Shown here: positions 25,334-32,373 of the stretch, one piece after another
How positions within the stretch are numbered: the stretch's first letter is position 1
How the letters are laid out: each line of letters starts with the position of its first letter
From: Fragilaria radians
Lineage: Eukaryota; Bacillariophyta; Fragilariophyceae; Fragilariales; Fragilariaceae
NCBI GenBank assembly: GCA_900642245.1
Contig: CAAAJI010000549.1
Span: forward strand, 1-32,373
Direction of reading: 5' to 3'
Length of the DNA: 32,373 nt
Translations under genes and position numbers: made by a program
Notes under the pieces: generated by a model
The model's input: the letters and a program-made list of their open reading frames with translations, nothing else
Told to the model about the DNA's origin: nothing
Databases searched by the model: none

Positions 25334-25846
25334 ATGGCTGAACAACTCCAGCAGATCCTAACGTACGCGAAGCGCGTCAAGGACATCGAAGAAAGCCAGC
25401 GCGGAGCTGTCACCGTATTGTTCGCCGGTCTTAAGGGCACCGGAAAAACGAAGGCGATGCAAATGCTCGCGAACGAGCTCGGCATAGGCCTATTGCGGAT
25501 CGGTGCCGCCCGGTTGGTCAGCAAGTACATTGGCGAGACCGAAAAGAACCTTAAGCTCGCTTTCGACAAAGCAAAGCACGGCGGAGCCATTCTGGTGTTC
25601 GATGAGGCTGATGCCCTGTTTGGCAAGCGGTCTGACGTGCGGGACGCCCACGACCGCTACGCGAACATTGAGGTCGCCTATCTCCTGCAGCTGCTGGAGT
25701 CGCACCAAGGACTAGTGATCGTCGCCACCAATTTGCTGAGCAACATCGATTCAGCCTTCTTGCGACGTGTTCGGTTCGTTGTGGACTTCCCCCGGCCGGC
25801 TCGACCCACAAGAGAACCTCACATCGACATTGTGAAGCCGAAATGA
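25334..25846 (+). CDS. AAA+ ATPase of eCIS type, truncated
   Basis: A 170-residue AAA+ core: Walker A GLKGTGKT (32-39), ARLVSKYIGETEKNLKLAFD (a pore-loop-bearing block), Walker B VFDEAD (88-93), ALFGKRSDVRDAHDRYANIE (a stretch very characteristic of eCIS-associated ATPases), sensor 1 ATN (131-133) and RR at 144-145, the Arg-finger position. It stops right after the core, at FVVDFPRPARPTREPHIDIV; the C-terminal lid subdomain and any N-terminal extension typical of the family are absent. ATG at 25334 is chosen because upstream codons do not resemble the family; no strong ribosome site is seen. It may be a decayed or minimal ATPase. It shares an 84-bp divergent region with the sheath gene. Confidence 0.8.
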   Translation: MAEQLQQILTYAKRVKDIEESQRGAVTVLFAGLKGTGKTKAMQMLANELGIGLLRIGAARLVSKYIGETEKNLKLAFDKAKHGGAILVFDEADALFGKRSDVRDAHDRYANIEVAYLLQLLESHQGLVIVATNLLSNIDSAFLRRVRFVVDFPRPARPTREPHIDIVKPK

Positions 25847-25871
25847 TCCGCCAACTGGCTGCTGACCTCAA

Positions 25872-25901
25872 CGTCCGCTTTGCCGTAACAAGAGGCGGAC
25901 G
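25872..25901. repeat. Short palindrome, related to the GACCCATT repeat family
   Basis: CGTCCGC (25872-25878) pairs perfectly with GCGGACG (25895-25901) around a 16-base loop. It follows the AAA gene, and the next copy begins 19 bp later. It shares the GTCCGC/GCGGAC arms but not the loop of the family. Confidence 0.55.
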
Positions 25902-25920
25902 GCGGAATGAAACATGCGCT

Positions 25921-25950
25921 AACGTCCGCTTTCGACCCATTGCAGACATT
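25921..25950. repeat. GACCCATT repeat, unit 2
   Basis: AACGTCCGCTTTCGACCCAT then TGCAGACATT: arms GTCCGC/GCAGAC with one mismatch around the conserved TTTCGACCCATT loop. Member of an intergenic family found only right of 25.8 kb in this window. Confidence 0.7.
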
Positions 25951-25974
25951 GCAAAGTAAGTGGATTGAAGCCGC

Positions 25975-26478
25975 TCACTTGGCTGGCGGCGGGTCAATCG
26001 TGGCAGAGGCGTGATCTTCTGAAGACTTAGTAGCAGCAATTTGCCAGCCGCCTTGCTCCTTTACCCACGTCTGCATCACCGCGCCTTTGGACCGGCGCAC
26101 GCTGCCATCCTTGCGTGTGATGATGTCGTGGAACGTCCAAGCGGCAGTGGCCACGTTCGGGGCATGAACCTCAACTACGACCTCATCCACACCGCCAGCA
26201 TGCTGCTTCCAGTTGCATGCTCGTTCGCGGACGCCTTGTTCATACTCAGCATGAGGGACGCGGTAGATTTCAGTTTCTAAGACATAGATTGTCTTGTCTT
26301 TTGCCAAGCGAGATACTGGACTTCCATCCTTGCATGTCGCCGCACTCATGCCGTTGAAGAATGCACGAACAGCCGCCTCGACTTCTCCCTGAGCGCTCGA
26401 TTGACCCTGCTGCGCCGGAGCGGTCGCGAATGTCGAACTCGCCACGAAAATGGCGATAGCTGTGTTCCGCAAAAACAT
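25975..26478 (-). CDS. Exported NTF2-like (SnoaL/DUF4440-type) protein
   Basis: A 167-residue protein. Residues 1-22 (MFLRNTAIAIFVASSTFATA) are a signal peptide, cleaved near APA-QQ. The rest reads as a small cone-shaped NTF2-like fold: EVEAAVRAFFNGMSAATCKD, a middle strand region VDEVVVEVHAPNVATAAWTF, and a final GAVMQTWVKEQGGWQIAATK. No catalytic pattern can be named. A single pair of Cys may form a disulfide in the periplasm. It faces away from the AAA gene, with repeat palindromes in between. A separate NTF2-like gene follows at 26641. Confidence 0.7.
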   Translation of the reverse strand: MFLRNTAIAIFVASSTFATAPAQQGQSSAQGEVEAAVRAFFNGMSAATCKDGSPVSRLAKDKTIYVLETEIYRVPHAEYEQGVRERACNWKQHAGGVDEVVVEVHAPNVATAAWTFHDIITRKDGSVRRSKGAVMQTWVKEQGGWQIAATKSSEDHASATIDPPPAK

Positions 26479-26576
26479 GATGAGCCCCCTCTTTGTCAGA
26501 CTGCCGAAGGCGAGGTGTATGCGCTCATTTCACGCTGCCGAAAAGCTGCTCTGACGGAGGAAGCTAAACCACGCGT

Positions 26577-26612
26577 CACGTCCGCTCTCCGCCCATGAAC
26601 GCTGTTTAGCGG
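26577..26612. repeat. GACCCATT-family repeat, diverged type B
   Basis: CACGTCCGCTCTCCGCCCAT followed by GAACGCTGTTTAGCGG. It resembles the first units of the pairs at 27123 and 29462 (CCGCTTTCCACCC...TTAGCGG), so it is placed with that sub-type. Confidence 0.5.
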
Positions 26613-26640
26613 CTGGTCGGCACTCGATCCAAAGCTGCCA

Positions 26641-27078
26641 TTATGGTTTTGCTATCTTGTCGATGGAAGACGCGTGAAAATGGGCAATGCGCCAGTCATT
26701 GCCGATCTTCCGAAAGATGATCGATCGTCGACCCACGGACTCGTCGTTTTCCAGTCCGAAGGTTACAACTGCGACCTCGCCGTAAAGCTGAACGCGCTGG
26801 TCGAGCGGAGTGATATTTAACGTCGTTCTGCCGCGCTTGCGCACGAGCGCGAAAAACTCATGGAAAGCCGCAAGCACCGCGTTTCGCCCTTCGACCCGAC
26901 TTTCGGGAAAGGGTCCGTCTGGAAAGAACATGGTCACGTCCGGAGCGAAGAATTGATCAAACCTCGCCTCATTCATGCTCTTGAAAGCGTCGAGAAAAGC
27001 TATCGCCGCTTGGTCGGGCGTGGGGGTCGGTAGGGGGGCAGCAGCCAGCGCGAGGGCAAGCAACAATGAACCAGCCAT
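26641..27078 (-). CDS. Exported NTF2-like (SnoaL/DUF4440-type) protein
   Basis: A 145-residue protein. The start at 27078 is set by a perfect AGGAGGT eight bases upstream. It gives a signal peptide (MAGSLLLALALAAAPLPTPT) and then a SnoaL-like domain: DQAAIAFLDAFKSMNEARFD, FFAPDVTMFFPDGPFPESRV, GRNAVLAAFHEFFALVRKRG and the terminal IIFRKIGNDWRIAHFHAS, a very typical last strand pair of SnoaL-type NTF2 proteins. It is probably periplasmic. Substrate unknown. It is not similar enough to the neighbouring NTF2-like gene to call a recent duplicate. Confidence 0.78.
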   Translation of the reverse strand: MAGSLLLALALAAAPLPTPTPDQAAIAFLDAFKSMNEARFDQFFAPDVTMFFPDGPFPESRVEGRNAVLAAFHEFFALVRKRGRTTLNITPLDQRVQLYGEVAVVTFGLENDESVGRRSIIFRKIGNDWRIAHFHASSIDKIAKP

Positions 27079-27122
27079 CCGCGACCTCCTTGATGTCGGG
27101 ACCAGCTTACTCGCGTTTCGGC

Positions 27123-27182
27123 AGCTTTCCACCCTTCATCGCCGCTTAGCGGTCAATCGGCTTTTGACCCATTCCGGACATT
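27123..27182. repeat. GACCCATT repeat, types B + A in tandem
   Basis: Type B at 27123-27153 (GCTTTCCACCCTTCATCGCC then GCTTAGCGGTC), then type A at 27155-27182 (AATCGGCTTTTGACCCATTC then CGGACATT). The same B-then-A order recurs at 29462-29528. Confidence 0.6.
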
Positions 27183-27314
27183 AGGCACAGCGCGTTAGAT
27201 CCCCGGGGCCGACGCTGCCTGGATCGCAAATGCGAGGCACCTCAAAACCCAATTCGACTTCGGTGTGGCGTTTCGACCACGGCCCGGGAGAAACTGCAGG
27301 CTCGCCGACAGATA

Positions 27315-27539
27315 GTGGAACATCTTTGCGGCGCAGCAGTTGCCGATGCGAGCAGGAAATTTACCGTGTCTCCACAGCAAGATAAGCAAGAATTCGTTGA
27401 TCTCGAGCGCGTTAACGCTGAGCTAATGGCGAGTCTCGCACGGTGCCGCGAACTGCTATCAGATTGGCGCTCGCAGCTCGCCACCAATTCAAATCCCCCC
27501 AAGGAACCCGAAGAAGGCGAAGATACTCGCACGCGTTGA
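27315..27539 (+). CDS. Small hypothetical protein, probable coiled coil
   Basis: Up to 74 residues; the likely functional part starts at GTG 27366 (after GCAGGAAA) and reads VSPQQDKQEFVDLERVNAEL then MASLARCRELLSDWRSQLAT and an acidic tail. The heptad-like Leu/Val spacing suggests a short coiled coil. I recall similar short proteins in sphingomonads, but no function. The ATG at 27315 is an alternative start. The opposite strand also has an open frame here, which looks like a shadow. The downstream gap to 27812 (about 270 bases) shows nothing I can name. Confidence 0.45.
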   Translation: MEHLCGAAVADASRKFTVSPQQDKQEFVDLERVNAELMASLARCRELLSDWRSQLATNSNPPKEPEEGEDTRTR

Positions 27540-27812
27540 GGGGGCTGCCCGACGTTGCGGCTTCTCGCTTGTGGGCGGAACAGCCATACAAAAGAAACAT
27601 ACCTGGAACGCGAAATAGCCTCGGTAGCGTGTCAAAGCGTCACTCCTAGCCTCGACCCAGCAGGTAAGCGTTCACGGCTGCGCTGGACCCGCGGTTGTAG
27701 ATTGCCCGCTGGCGTGGGTTGACGCAAATGTGAGGCGTGGCGTCCCCGAGACTCTTCAGTTACACTGTTCCTCCCGGGCGAAACGAGCACTGCCGCGAAC
27801 TAGGATGGCAAG

Positions 27813-29369
27813 ATGATAGGCGACGCGTCAGAAAGGACCAATGTTGCTGCCTTCCCGCTGGTGAGCCCACAGGATAGCGATGTCGAGGCGCTCACGGCCA
27901 TTGTATGTCGGCTCGCATCTGCCCACACGCTTTCGGAGGTGATGGAGATCGTCACGCATGGGGCGCGCGTGATGCTTGCTGCTGACGGTATCACGTTCGT
28001 GCTTCGCGACGGAGAACGGTGCTACTACGCCGAGGAGGACGCGATCGAACCATTGTGGAAGGGCCGACGCTTTCCGATGAGCGCTTGCATCTCCGGCTGG
28101 TGTATGGAGCACGGACGCACGGTAGCCGTCCCGGACATCTACGAGGATGAGAGGATTCCACAGGACGCTTACCGTCCGACCTTCGTCAAGAGCTTGGCGA
28201 TGGTGCCAGTGCGCCAGGAAGAGCCGATTGCTGCGCTGGGCGCATATTGGGCCCGGCCGCACCATGCGAGCGCCCCCGAACTCGAACTGCTGCAGACAAT
28301 AGCTAACGCAGCCGCGCTCTCGATCGCGTACGTCCGACTGCGCGAAACTCAGGGCGGTAGATGGCGTCAGCTGGCGAAACCTCTCGCGAGGTTAGGCAGA
28401 GGATCGCTTGGTCAAGTTAACGTGCGGAATCCCCCCTCGGCGTTCGCCTGGTCGCACCGCGTTAGACAGGTCGCGATAGGGCTGGCGTTCGCCGCGGCCG
28501 CTTTCCTGATGCGACTGCCGCTCGGCGCATTCGTCGGCAACGAAGTTCCGTATGCCACTTTCTACGCAGCAGTTGTCCTGAGCGTCGTGGTGGCAGGTCC
28601 GATTGGTGGCGTCACTGCGCTGCTCACGGGCGGGATTGCCGCCAATGTTTCCTTCGTTGAGCCCGTCGGCGCCTTACACTTGAGCGCACGTTCGGTGGGC
28701 TCCTTTGTCCTCTACGCCTTTGTCGCTGGCGCCCTGATCGCTCTGACCCACAAGTTGGTCTCCACTAGCCAACGCGAAAAGGAGCTTAATGAAAAGCTCC
28801 AGCTTGTGAGAGGAGAGCTCCAACACAGAATCAAGAACTTCATAACTGTGGTACAGGCGCTTGCGGTTCAAACTGGTCGTTCGAGTACTAACGTCGCTGA
28901 CTTCGACGCTAAGTTCACAAAGCGGCTACACGCGCTTGCTGGTGCTCAGAAACTCATTGATGATCCCAAGCATTCGTCGGCTGGTCTCGCCCGACTGGTT
29001 GAACGTACTCTGGCGCCGTTTGGCATCGACGATCGCGTGCAGGTGTCAGCCAATTCGGATCTGCGCGTTAGCGAGGATATTGCCGTGGGTCTCGCGCTCA
29101 TTCTTAATGAGCTTGCAACCAATGCACTGAAGTACGGCTCGCTCTCCGGTGCGCAAGGGATCGTGGCGATCGACATCAAACGGTTCGGTGATCGTGCCCG
29201 TATCGTCTGGCGGGAACAAGGCGGCCCAAAAGTCCTGGAGCCGTCCCGCAGTGGCTTTGGCACACGCTTGATTGGCTCTGCGCTTCCAAACGGCCGCGGA
29301 ACCGCCGCAATCGACTATCGAGCGCGCGGAGTGCAATGCCAGCTTGATTTCACCTGCATCGAGGATTGA
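27813..29369 (+). CDS. GAF-DUF4118-HWE-type sensor histidine kinase
   Basis: A 518-residue membrane sensor kinase. Residues ~22-175 form a GAF domain (LSEVMEIVTHGARVMLAADG, CISGWCMEHGRTVAVPDIYE). About 218-312 is a four-helix membrane module of the DUF4118 kind (VPYATFYAAVVLSVVVAGPI, NVSFVEPVGALHLS). Then a short coil and an HWE/HisKA_2-type kinase: phospho-acceptor His338 in RGELQHRIKNF, N-box LNELATNALKYG (431-442), W-x-E at 466-468 and GFGTRLIGSAL (481-491). The whole core is intact. GAF sensors of this layout often bind small ligands or chromophores; none can be named (a Cys lies in the CISGWC stretch). No response regulator is adjacent, so the partner is encoded elsewhere. Confidence 0.85.
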   Translation: MIGDASERTNVAAFPLVSPQDSDVEALTAIVCRLASAHTLSEVMEIVTHGARVMLAADGITFVLRDGERCYYAEEDAIEPLWKGRRFPMSACISGWCMEHGRTVAVPDIYEDERIPQDAYRPTFVKSLAMVPVRQEEPIAALGAYWARPHHASAPELELLQTIANAAALSIAYVRLRETQGGRWRQLAKPLARLGRGSLGQVNVRNPPSAFAWSHRVRQVAIGLAFAAAAFLMRLPLGAFVGNEVPYATFYAAVVLSVVVAGPIGGVTALLTGGIAANVSFVEPVGALHLSARSVGSFVLYAFVAGALIALTHKLVSTSQREKELNEKLQLVRGELQHRIKNFITVVQALAVQTGRSSTNVADFDAKFTKRLHALAGAQKLIDDPKHSSAGLARLVERTLAPFGIDDRVQVSANSDLRVSEDIAVGLALILNELATNALKYGSLSGAQGIVAIDIKRFGDRARIVWREQGGPKVLEPSRSGFGTRLIGSALPNGRGTAAIDYRARGVQCQLDFTCIED

Positions 29370-29461
29370 CGGCGGCCAGAGGCCCGCGCCTGGACTTAGC
29401 CGGACGCAGTGCATCCACCCCGAAATCTCACCGACCGCCTGAATCTTAATTGTTTATGCGC

Positions 29462-29528
29462 AATTCCGCTTTCCACCCATTCCAGCCGTTAGCGGTCTAA
29501 TGTCCGATTTCGACCCGAAATCGACATT
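29462..29528. repeat. GACCCATT repeat, types B + A in tandem
   Basis: Type B at 29462-29490 (AATTCCGCTTTCCACCCATT then CCAGCCGTT), followed by GCGGTC and type A at 29499-29528. The type A unit is a near-perfect palindrome: AATGTC-C-GATTTCG, ACC, CGAAATCGACATT, 13 pairs with one bulge. It lies between the histidine kinase and the small gene at 29536. Confidence 0.65.
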
Positions 29529-29535
29529 TTCATGA

Positions 29536-29733
29536 TTAGGCCCGCGGCTGACACTGACCATTGAGGGACTGATAGGTGGGCCGGTCAGCATTAAAGTCCA
29601 ACGCGAGAGCCTCGTACTGTTGCGCCACGGTTGCGTGTGCTTCAGCGACGCGCGGATCGGTAGCAGCTTCGCTCATTTTCCAAGCCTCGACGGCGCGTTG
29701 GGCGAAATACTCTGAATTGGTAAGGTCGGCCAT
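29536..29733 (-). CDS. Small hypothetical protein, helical
   Basis: A 65-residue protein from ATG 29733, after GGGAGCCGGAG, reading MADLTNSEYFAQRAVEAWKM, then ATDPRVAEAHATVAQQYEAL and a short polar tail. The 'SEYFAxRAxEAWxMSExAxDPxVAEAHxxVAxxYExLA' form is one I associate with short conserved sphingomonad proteins. A longer reading exists upstream but has no family pattern. Function unknown; resembles the protein at 23407-23610 in general form. Confidence 0.6.
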   Translation of the reverse strand: MADLTNSEYFAQRAVEAWKMSEAATDPRVAEAHATVAQQYEALALDFNADRPTYQSLNGQCQPRA

Positions 29734-29816
29734 CTCCGGCTCCCTGCTAGTGGCGGGGAGCTTCCCAGTGTCTCTCGGTCGCCGACCCGCTAGGTCGGTG
29801 TCGGCGATCACGCATG

Positions 29817-30113
29817 CTACGCGAGTTTCGCCGATTGTCCTAAATCGCTGGACAGGGGGGTTGCTAAGCACTCCGTCTTGGCATCGTAGCGGCGGTGTGA
29901 TTGGCGCGACGAGGAGTTGCATCGCTGAATTGTTTTCACGCAAAGCCTTCTAGTCGCGACCAATTGGGCTGGCGCCCTCGCCAGAAGAGCCTCGTCGTAG
30001 GCCAGCCTCAGGAGTGATGGGTAGGACGCCAGTAAGAAAGCTTCCAATCCAGGCGCATCTTGCAATTCAGCAGCCCTGATGGTGACCTGCAATGGCGTTA
30101 TCGTCCGGGCCAT
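29817..30113 (-). pseudogene. Possible remnant of a GNAT acetyltransferase
   Basis: The first ~47 residues, VTIRAAELQDAPGLEAFLLA then SYPSLLRLAYDEALLARA, look like the N-terminal helix region of a GNAT family N-acetyltransferase. After that the reading (PAQLVATRRLCVKTIQRCNS) has no GNAT features: the R/Q-x-x-G-x-G/A acetyl-CoA loop and everything after it is absent. So this is either a 5' remnant of a deleted gene or a chance resemblance. The 98-codon length is far below the ~150-170 of the family. Confidence 0.4.
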
Positions 30114-30138
30114 CCGACCAACATATCACGTCACGCAC

Positions 30139-30159
30139 AAACGACCCATTGTGGACATT
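30139..30159. repeat. GACCCATT repeat, partial unit
   Basis: AAACGACCCATTGTGGACATT, lacking the left arm. Lies between the acetyltransferase remnant and the metallopeptidase; nothing else was seen in 30160-30317. Confidence 0.5.
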
Positions 30160-30317
30160 CAGGGGACGCCGTGGAACGTTGAACGACCGAATGGCTAGAA
30201 AGGCCGCAGATCCTGCGGCGTGGCGGCGCTTCACAAGGGGCGAGAAATCACTGGTTTACAACGCGTTTTGAGATTAGCCCCTGGCCGGACAATTTTTAGA
30301 TACTGCTGGAGTAAGGC

Positions 30318-31865
30318 ATGTTGCGTATTCGACATATGGCGGGGGCGGTTGCGGTGGCCTTGGCAAGTCCCGGCACGACTGCATGGCAGCAGGCCTCATC
30401 GAAGCATTTTGTCATTTACGGAGAGATGACGACCGAGGAAATGAAGGCTTACGCCGAGAAACTGGAGATGTTCGACGCCGCGGCTCGTTTAGTCCGAAAG
30501 ATGCCCGATCCGGTGGTCGGGGATGGCAACCGGGTCCAGGTGCTGGTCGTGCCGAGCCTGCTTGAAGTCAATCGGTCCCTTGGAAGCGCCGAGGCTGGGG
30601 TTGGCGGCTATTATGTCGGTACGGTCACGGGGCCTTTTATCGTCACGCCTCGCAAATCACGACAGGTGCTCGATTATCGCAAGCTAGCGCCCGAAACGGT
30701 GTTCTTCCACGAATATACCCATCACTTGATGCTTCAAAACACCAATACCCCGATGCCGATGTGGCTGACCGAAGGATTCGCCGAGTTTCTTGCTAATCCC
30801 ATTTTCAATGATGACGGCTCCATTAGCCTAGGGACGCCCGCAACGCACCGCGCTGGATCTCTGATCAAGGGGCGTTGGGCTCCGCTGAGCGATCTCCTCG
30901 GCGGTAACATGATCACGATCGGCTATGCTGGATTCAGCGGCGCCAACTATGCGCAGGGCTGGTTGCTCAATCACTATCTGTCCTTCGAGCCTTCGCGTCG
31001 CGGTCAAATTGATGCCTATGTCGCGCGACTTGCCAAAGGCGAAAACTCGCTAAATGCGGCTAAGGCAGTGTTTGGCGATATTGGCCAGCTCGACAGCCAG
31101 CTGCGCGCGTATGTACGGCAACAAAAATTGCCGTCACTGCGCATTGAATCTTCAAAGCTCACTATTCCGCCAGTCACCGTCACAGCCTTGTCGCCAGGCG
31201 CAAATGAAGTGATGCCGATGCGCATCCATGCTAAAACCAGTTATCGCAGCGTCAGCACCGCTTACGTGTATGGAAAGGTCAACGAGATTGCCAAGCGCTA
31301 TCCGGGCGACCTGCTAGTCCAGCGAACGCTTGCCGAAGTAGCATTCGACGACAAGAAGTATGTCGAGGCAGAGGCAGCTGCCGACGCCGCTCTCAAGATC
31401 GATCCACGCTCGACGGAAGCACTAATCTACAAGGGTCGAGCAGTCCTTGCACGGGGAAAAAAGGCGCAGGACCCAACCCTATTCAAGCAGGCGCGGCAGT
31501 CGATTCTGGCTGCCAATAAGTTGGATCCCGAGGATCCTGAAGCCCTGTATCTTTTCTATCGCACCTATCGGGCTGCCAATCAGCCGGCTCCCAAGGGTGC
31601 TTTAGATGCTTTGACTTACGCGGTCGCGCTCGCACCGCGTGACTCGAGTGTCGCGGTGGATTTGGTATTAGAGCACATGCGCCAGAATAATTGGAAGGCC
31701 GCAAGTGATGCCCTCCGTCCCCTGGCATACTTGCCTCATGCCGGGCAGTCGGATCAAAACAAGGCCCTCGCGGTCCTCAAGCTACTTGATACGGCTCAGG
31801 GACCGGCTGCAATGGCTCTGGCAGAAAAAGAGCTCCTTCCAAAGAAGGATGAAAATCCGAATTGA
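30318..31865 (+). CDS. Exported HExxH zinc metallopeptidase with TPR-like C-terminal region
   Basis: A 515-residue protein. The N terminus (LRIRHMAGAVAVALASPGTT) is a signal peptide. The catalytic domain holds HEYTHH (His131, Glu132, His135) followed by MPMWLTEGFAEFLANP, with Glu152 as the probable third zinc ligand, a gluzincin pattern resembling DUF1570/peptidase MA-like proteins. The C-terminal ~180 residues contain TPR-like helices: VQRTLAEVAFDDKKYVEAEA, AALKIDPRSTEALIYKGRAV and LAANKLDPEDPEALYLFYRT. Substrate unknown; the TPR part may recruit partners in the periplasm. GGAGTAAGG before the ATG supports the start. Stands alone, with repeats on both sides. Confidence 0.83.
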   Translation: MLRIRHMAGAVAVALASPGTTAWQQASSKHFVIYGEMTTEEMKAYAEKLEMFDAAARLVRKMPDPVVGDGNRVQVLVVPSLLEVNRSLGSAEAGVGGYYVGTVTGPFIVTPRKSRQVLDYRKLAPETVFFHEYTHHLMLQNTNTPMPMWLTEGFAEFLANPIFNDDGSISLGTPATHRAGSLIKGRWAPLSDLLGGNMITIGYAGFSGANYAQGWLLNHYLSFEPSRRGQIDAYVARLAKGENSLNAAKAVFGDIGQLDSQLRAYVRQQKLPSLRIESSKLTIPPVTVTALSPGANEVMPMRIHAKTSYRSVSTAYVYGKVNEIAKRYPGDLLVQRTLAEVAFDDKKYVEAEAAADAALKIDPRSTEALIYKGRAVLARGKKAQDPTLFKQARQSILAANKLDPEDPEALYLFYRTYRAANQPAPKGALDALTYAVALAPRDSSVAVDLVLEHMRQNNWKAASDALRPLAYLPHAGQSDQNKALAVLKLLDTAQGPAAMALAEKELLPKKDENPN

Positions 31866-31935
31866 GGCGAGCCTCTGAACGTCTGCCTTTCCTCTGTACG
31901 TCTGATTTGCGCCATTGAGGGTGGATACCTGCCCG

Positions 31936-31961
31936 ACCGCTTTCGACCCATTGCGGACATT
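31936..31961. repeat. GACCCATT repeat, near-consensus unit
   Basis: ACCGCTTTCGACCCATTGCG then GACATT, matching the consensus right half and loop exactly; the left arm is shortened. Located between the metallopeptidase and the hsp20 gene. Confidence 0.65.
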
Positions 31962-32054
31962 CAGCTAACCACTATTGAAGCGCGGTGTATTTTCGCGTCG
32001 GCGGCGTCCGCCATGACGTGAGAGAAGAAGCGCTGCATTTCCACTGCACTGGTG

Positions 32055-32087
32055 GCGCTTCCGGGGACGTGAGCCCCCGGAAAGCGC
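32055..32087 (-). terminator. Strong hairpin after hsp20
   Basis: GCGCTTCCGGGG (32055-32066) pairs with CCCCGGAAAGCGC (32075-32087) with one bulged A, about 12 pairs. It starts 8 bp after the hsp20 stop on the minus strand and also lies past the convergent metallopeptidase gene, so it could end both transcripts. There is no clear T-tract. Confidence 0.5.
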
Positions 32088-32095
32088 GCTGCTAC

Positions 32096-32373
32096 TTAGG
32101 CGTCTTCAAGCTTCTTGGTGACTTGGCGCTGGGTTGTGTCGGTGTTTGACTGCTTGCGCCCATCGGACTCAAGCGTCTGCACTTCGTCCCCGCCAACAAT
32201 CTCGATCTTTCGAGCTTTCATGGCCTCGGGGATCTCTCGGACGAGCTCGATGGAAAGCAATCCATCCTTCAAGCTAGCGCCGGTCACCTTGATGTGATCA
32301 GCCAGCCCAAAGCGGCGCTCGAACGAACGGTTGGCGATGCCCCGGTGAATGTAATTAGCGCCATCGTCATCCT
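32096..32373 (-). CDS. Small heat-shock protein Hsp20/IbpA family, C-terminal part
   Basis: The right edge cuts this leftward gene; the last ~92 codons are present. The read-out contains DDDGANYIHRGIANRSFERR/FGLADHIKV, the GASLKDGLLSIELVREIPE strand of the alpha-crystallin domain, and the IEI (I-x-I) motif in MKARKIEIVG that docks between subunits, then a polar tail. This matches IbpA-like ATP-independent holdase chaperones. The N-terminal part and promoter (usually heat-regulated) are outside the window. A strong hairpin follows the stop. Confidence 0.9.
   Translation of the reverse strand, partial: DDDGANYIHRGIANRSFERRFGLADHIKVTGASLKDGLLSIELVREIPEAMKARKIEIVGGDEVQTLESDGRKQSNTDTTQRQVTKKLEDA

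Noticed and set aside
25975..27078. Recent tandem duplication of the two NTF2-like genes
   Set aside because: They share fold-level features only; the residues at matching positions differ widely and the gap contains a repeat and unrelated sequence.
25872..31961. CRISPR array
   Set aside because: The repeats are palindromic, unevenly spaced by kilobases and varied in sequence, with no uniform spacers and no cas genes.
14860..32373. A second copy of the tRNA-Thr 3' end as attR
   Set aside because: I looked by eye for the T-arm/acceptor sequence (GGTTCGAGTCCTGTAGGC) right of the tRNA and found none. A GATTTGGGTTGG at 23657 shares only about eight bases with the tandem motif beside the tRNA, too little to count.

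Overview
The window looks like a chromosome segment of an alphaproteobacterium of the order Sphingomonadales. GC is high, and the left third carries a gene set I recognise from Sphingomonas-type genomes: midA-lgt, an acyl-CoA ligase, a molybdopterin-subunit homologue, hemH, phaB, a ribbon-helix-helix protein, a LuxR-DUF4019 regulator, and a 180-kDa-class NAD-glutamate dehydrogenase. This placement rests on protein family resemblance only; no search was run.

Layout. (1) 1-6.9 kb is a core block. midA and lgt (lipoprotein maturation) run leftwards. An acyl-CoA ligase, a Tat-exported molybdenum-hydroxylase-like subunit, ferrochelatase, acetoacetyl-CoA reductase and a small RHH protein run rightwards, several with overlapping or near-overlapping ends. 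(2) 6.9-14.7 kb is a leftward block: a PAS-like protein, the large NAD-glutamate dehydrogenase (split by a +1 shift in a five-base homopolymer), an ATP-grasp protein that overlaps it by ATGA, and a membrane-anchored LuxR/DUF4019 regulator. (3) A tRNA-Thr(CGU) at 14808-14883 marks the change to accessory DNA.

(4) 14.9-22.9 kb looks like an integrated element. It holds a PD-(D/E)xK nuclease-P-loop helicase of the DUF2075 type, two tandem divergent copies of a small unknown protein, a DUF4230 protein, a VapE-type SF3 helicase flanked by two G-rich imperfect palindromes, an intact tyrosine integrase and a GIY-YIG domain protein. VapE plus integrase is the core of satellite-like elements, and the nuclease-helicase is a plausible defence cargo. 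No duplicated att core was found.

(5) 22.9-32.4 kb is a patchwork of small genes separated by short palindromic repeats with the core CTTTCGACCCATTGCGGACATT. It contains a divergent pair not expected on its own: a contractile-tail sheath protein and an AAA+ ATPase, both of the kind found in extracellular contractile injection systems (eCIS), with no tube, baseplate, spike or cap genes. The sheath lacks its N-terminal arm and the ATPase lacks its lid. Further right are two exported NTF2-like proteins, a GAF-DUF4118-HWE histidine kinase, an acetyltransferase remnant, an exported HExxH metallopeptidase with TPR-like repeats, and the start of a leftward Hsp20 gene cut by the window edge.

The points most worth following are the orphan sheath/AAA pair, the nuclease-helicase island at the tRNA, the paired palindromes around vapE, the glutamate dehydrogenase frameshift, and the molybdenum-hydroxylase-like protein that lacks the family's catalytic glutamate.
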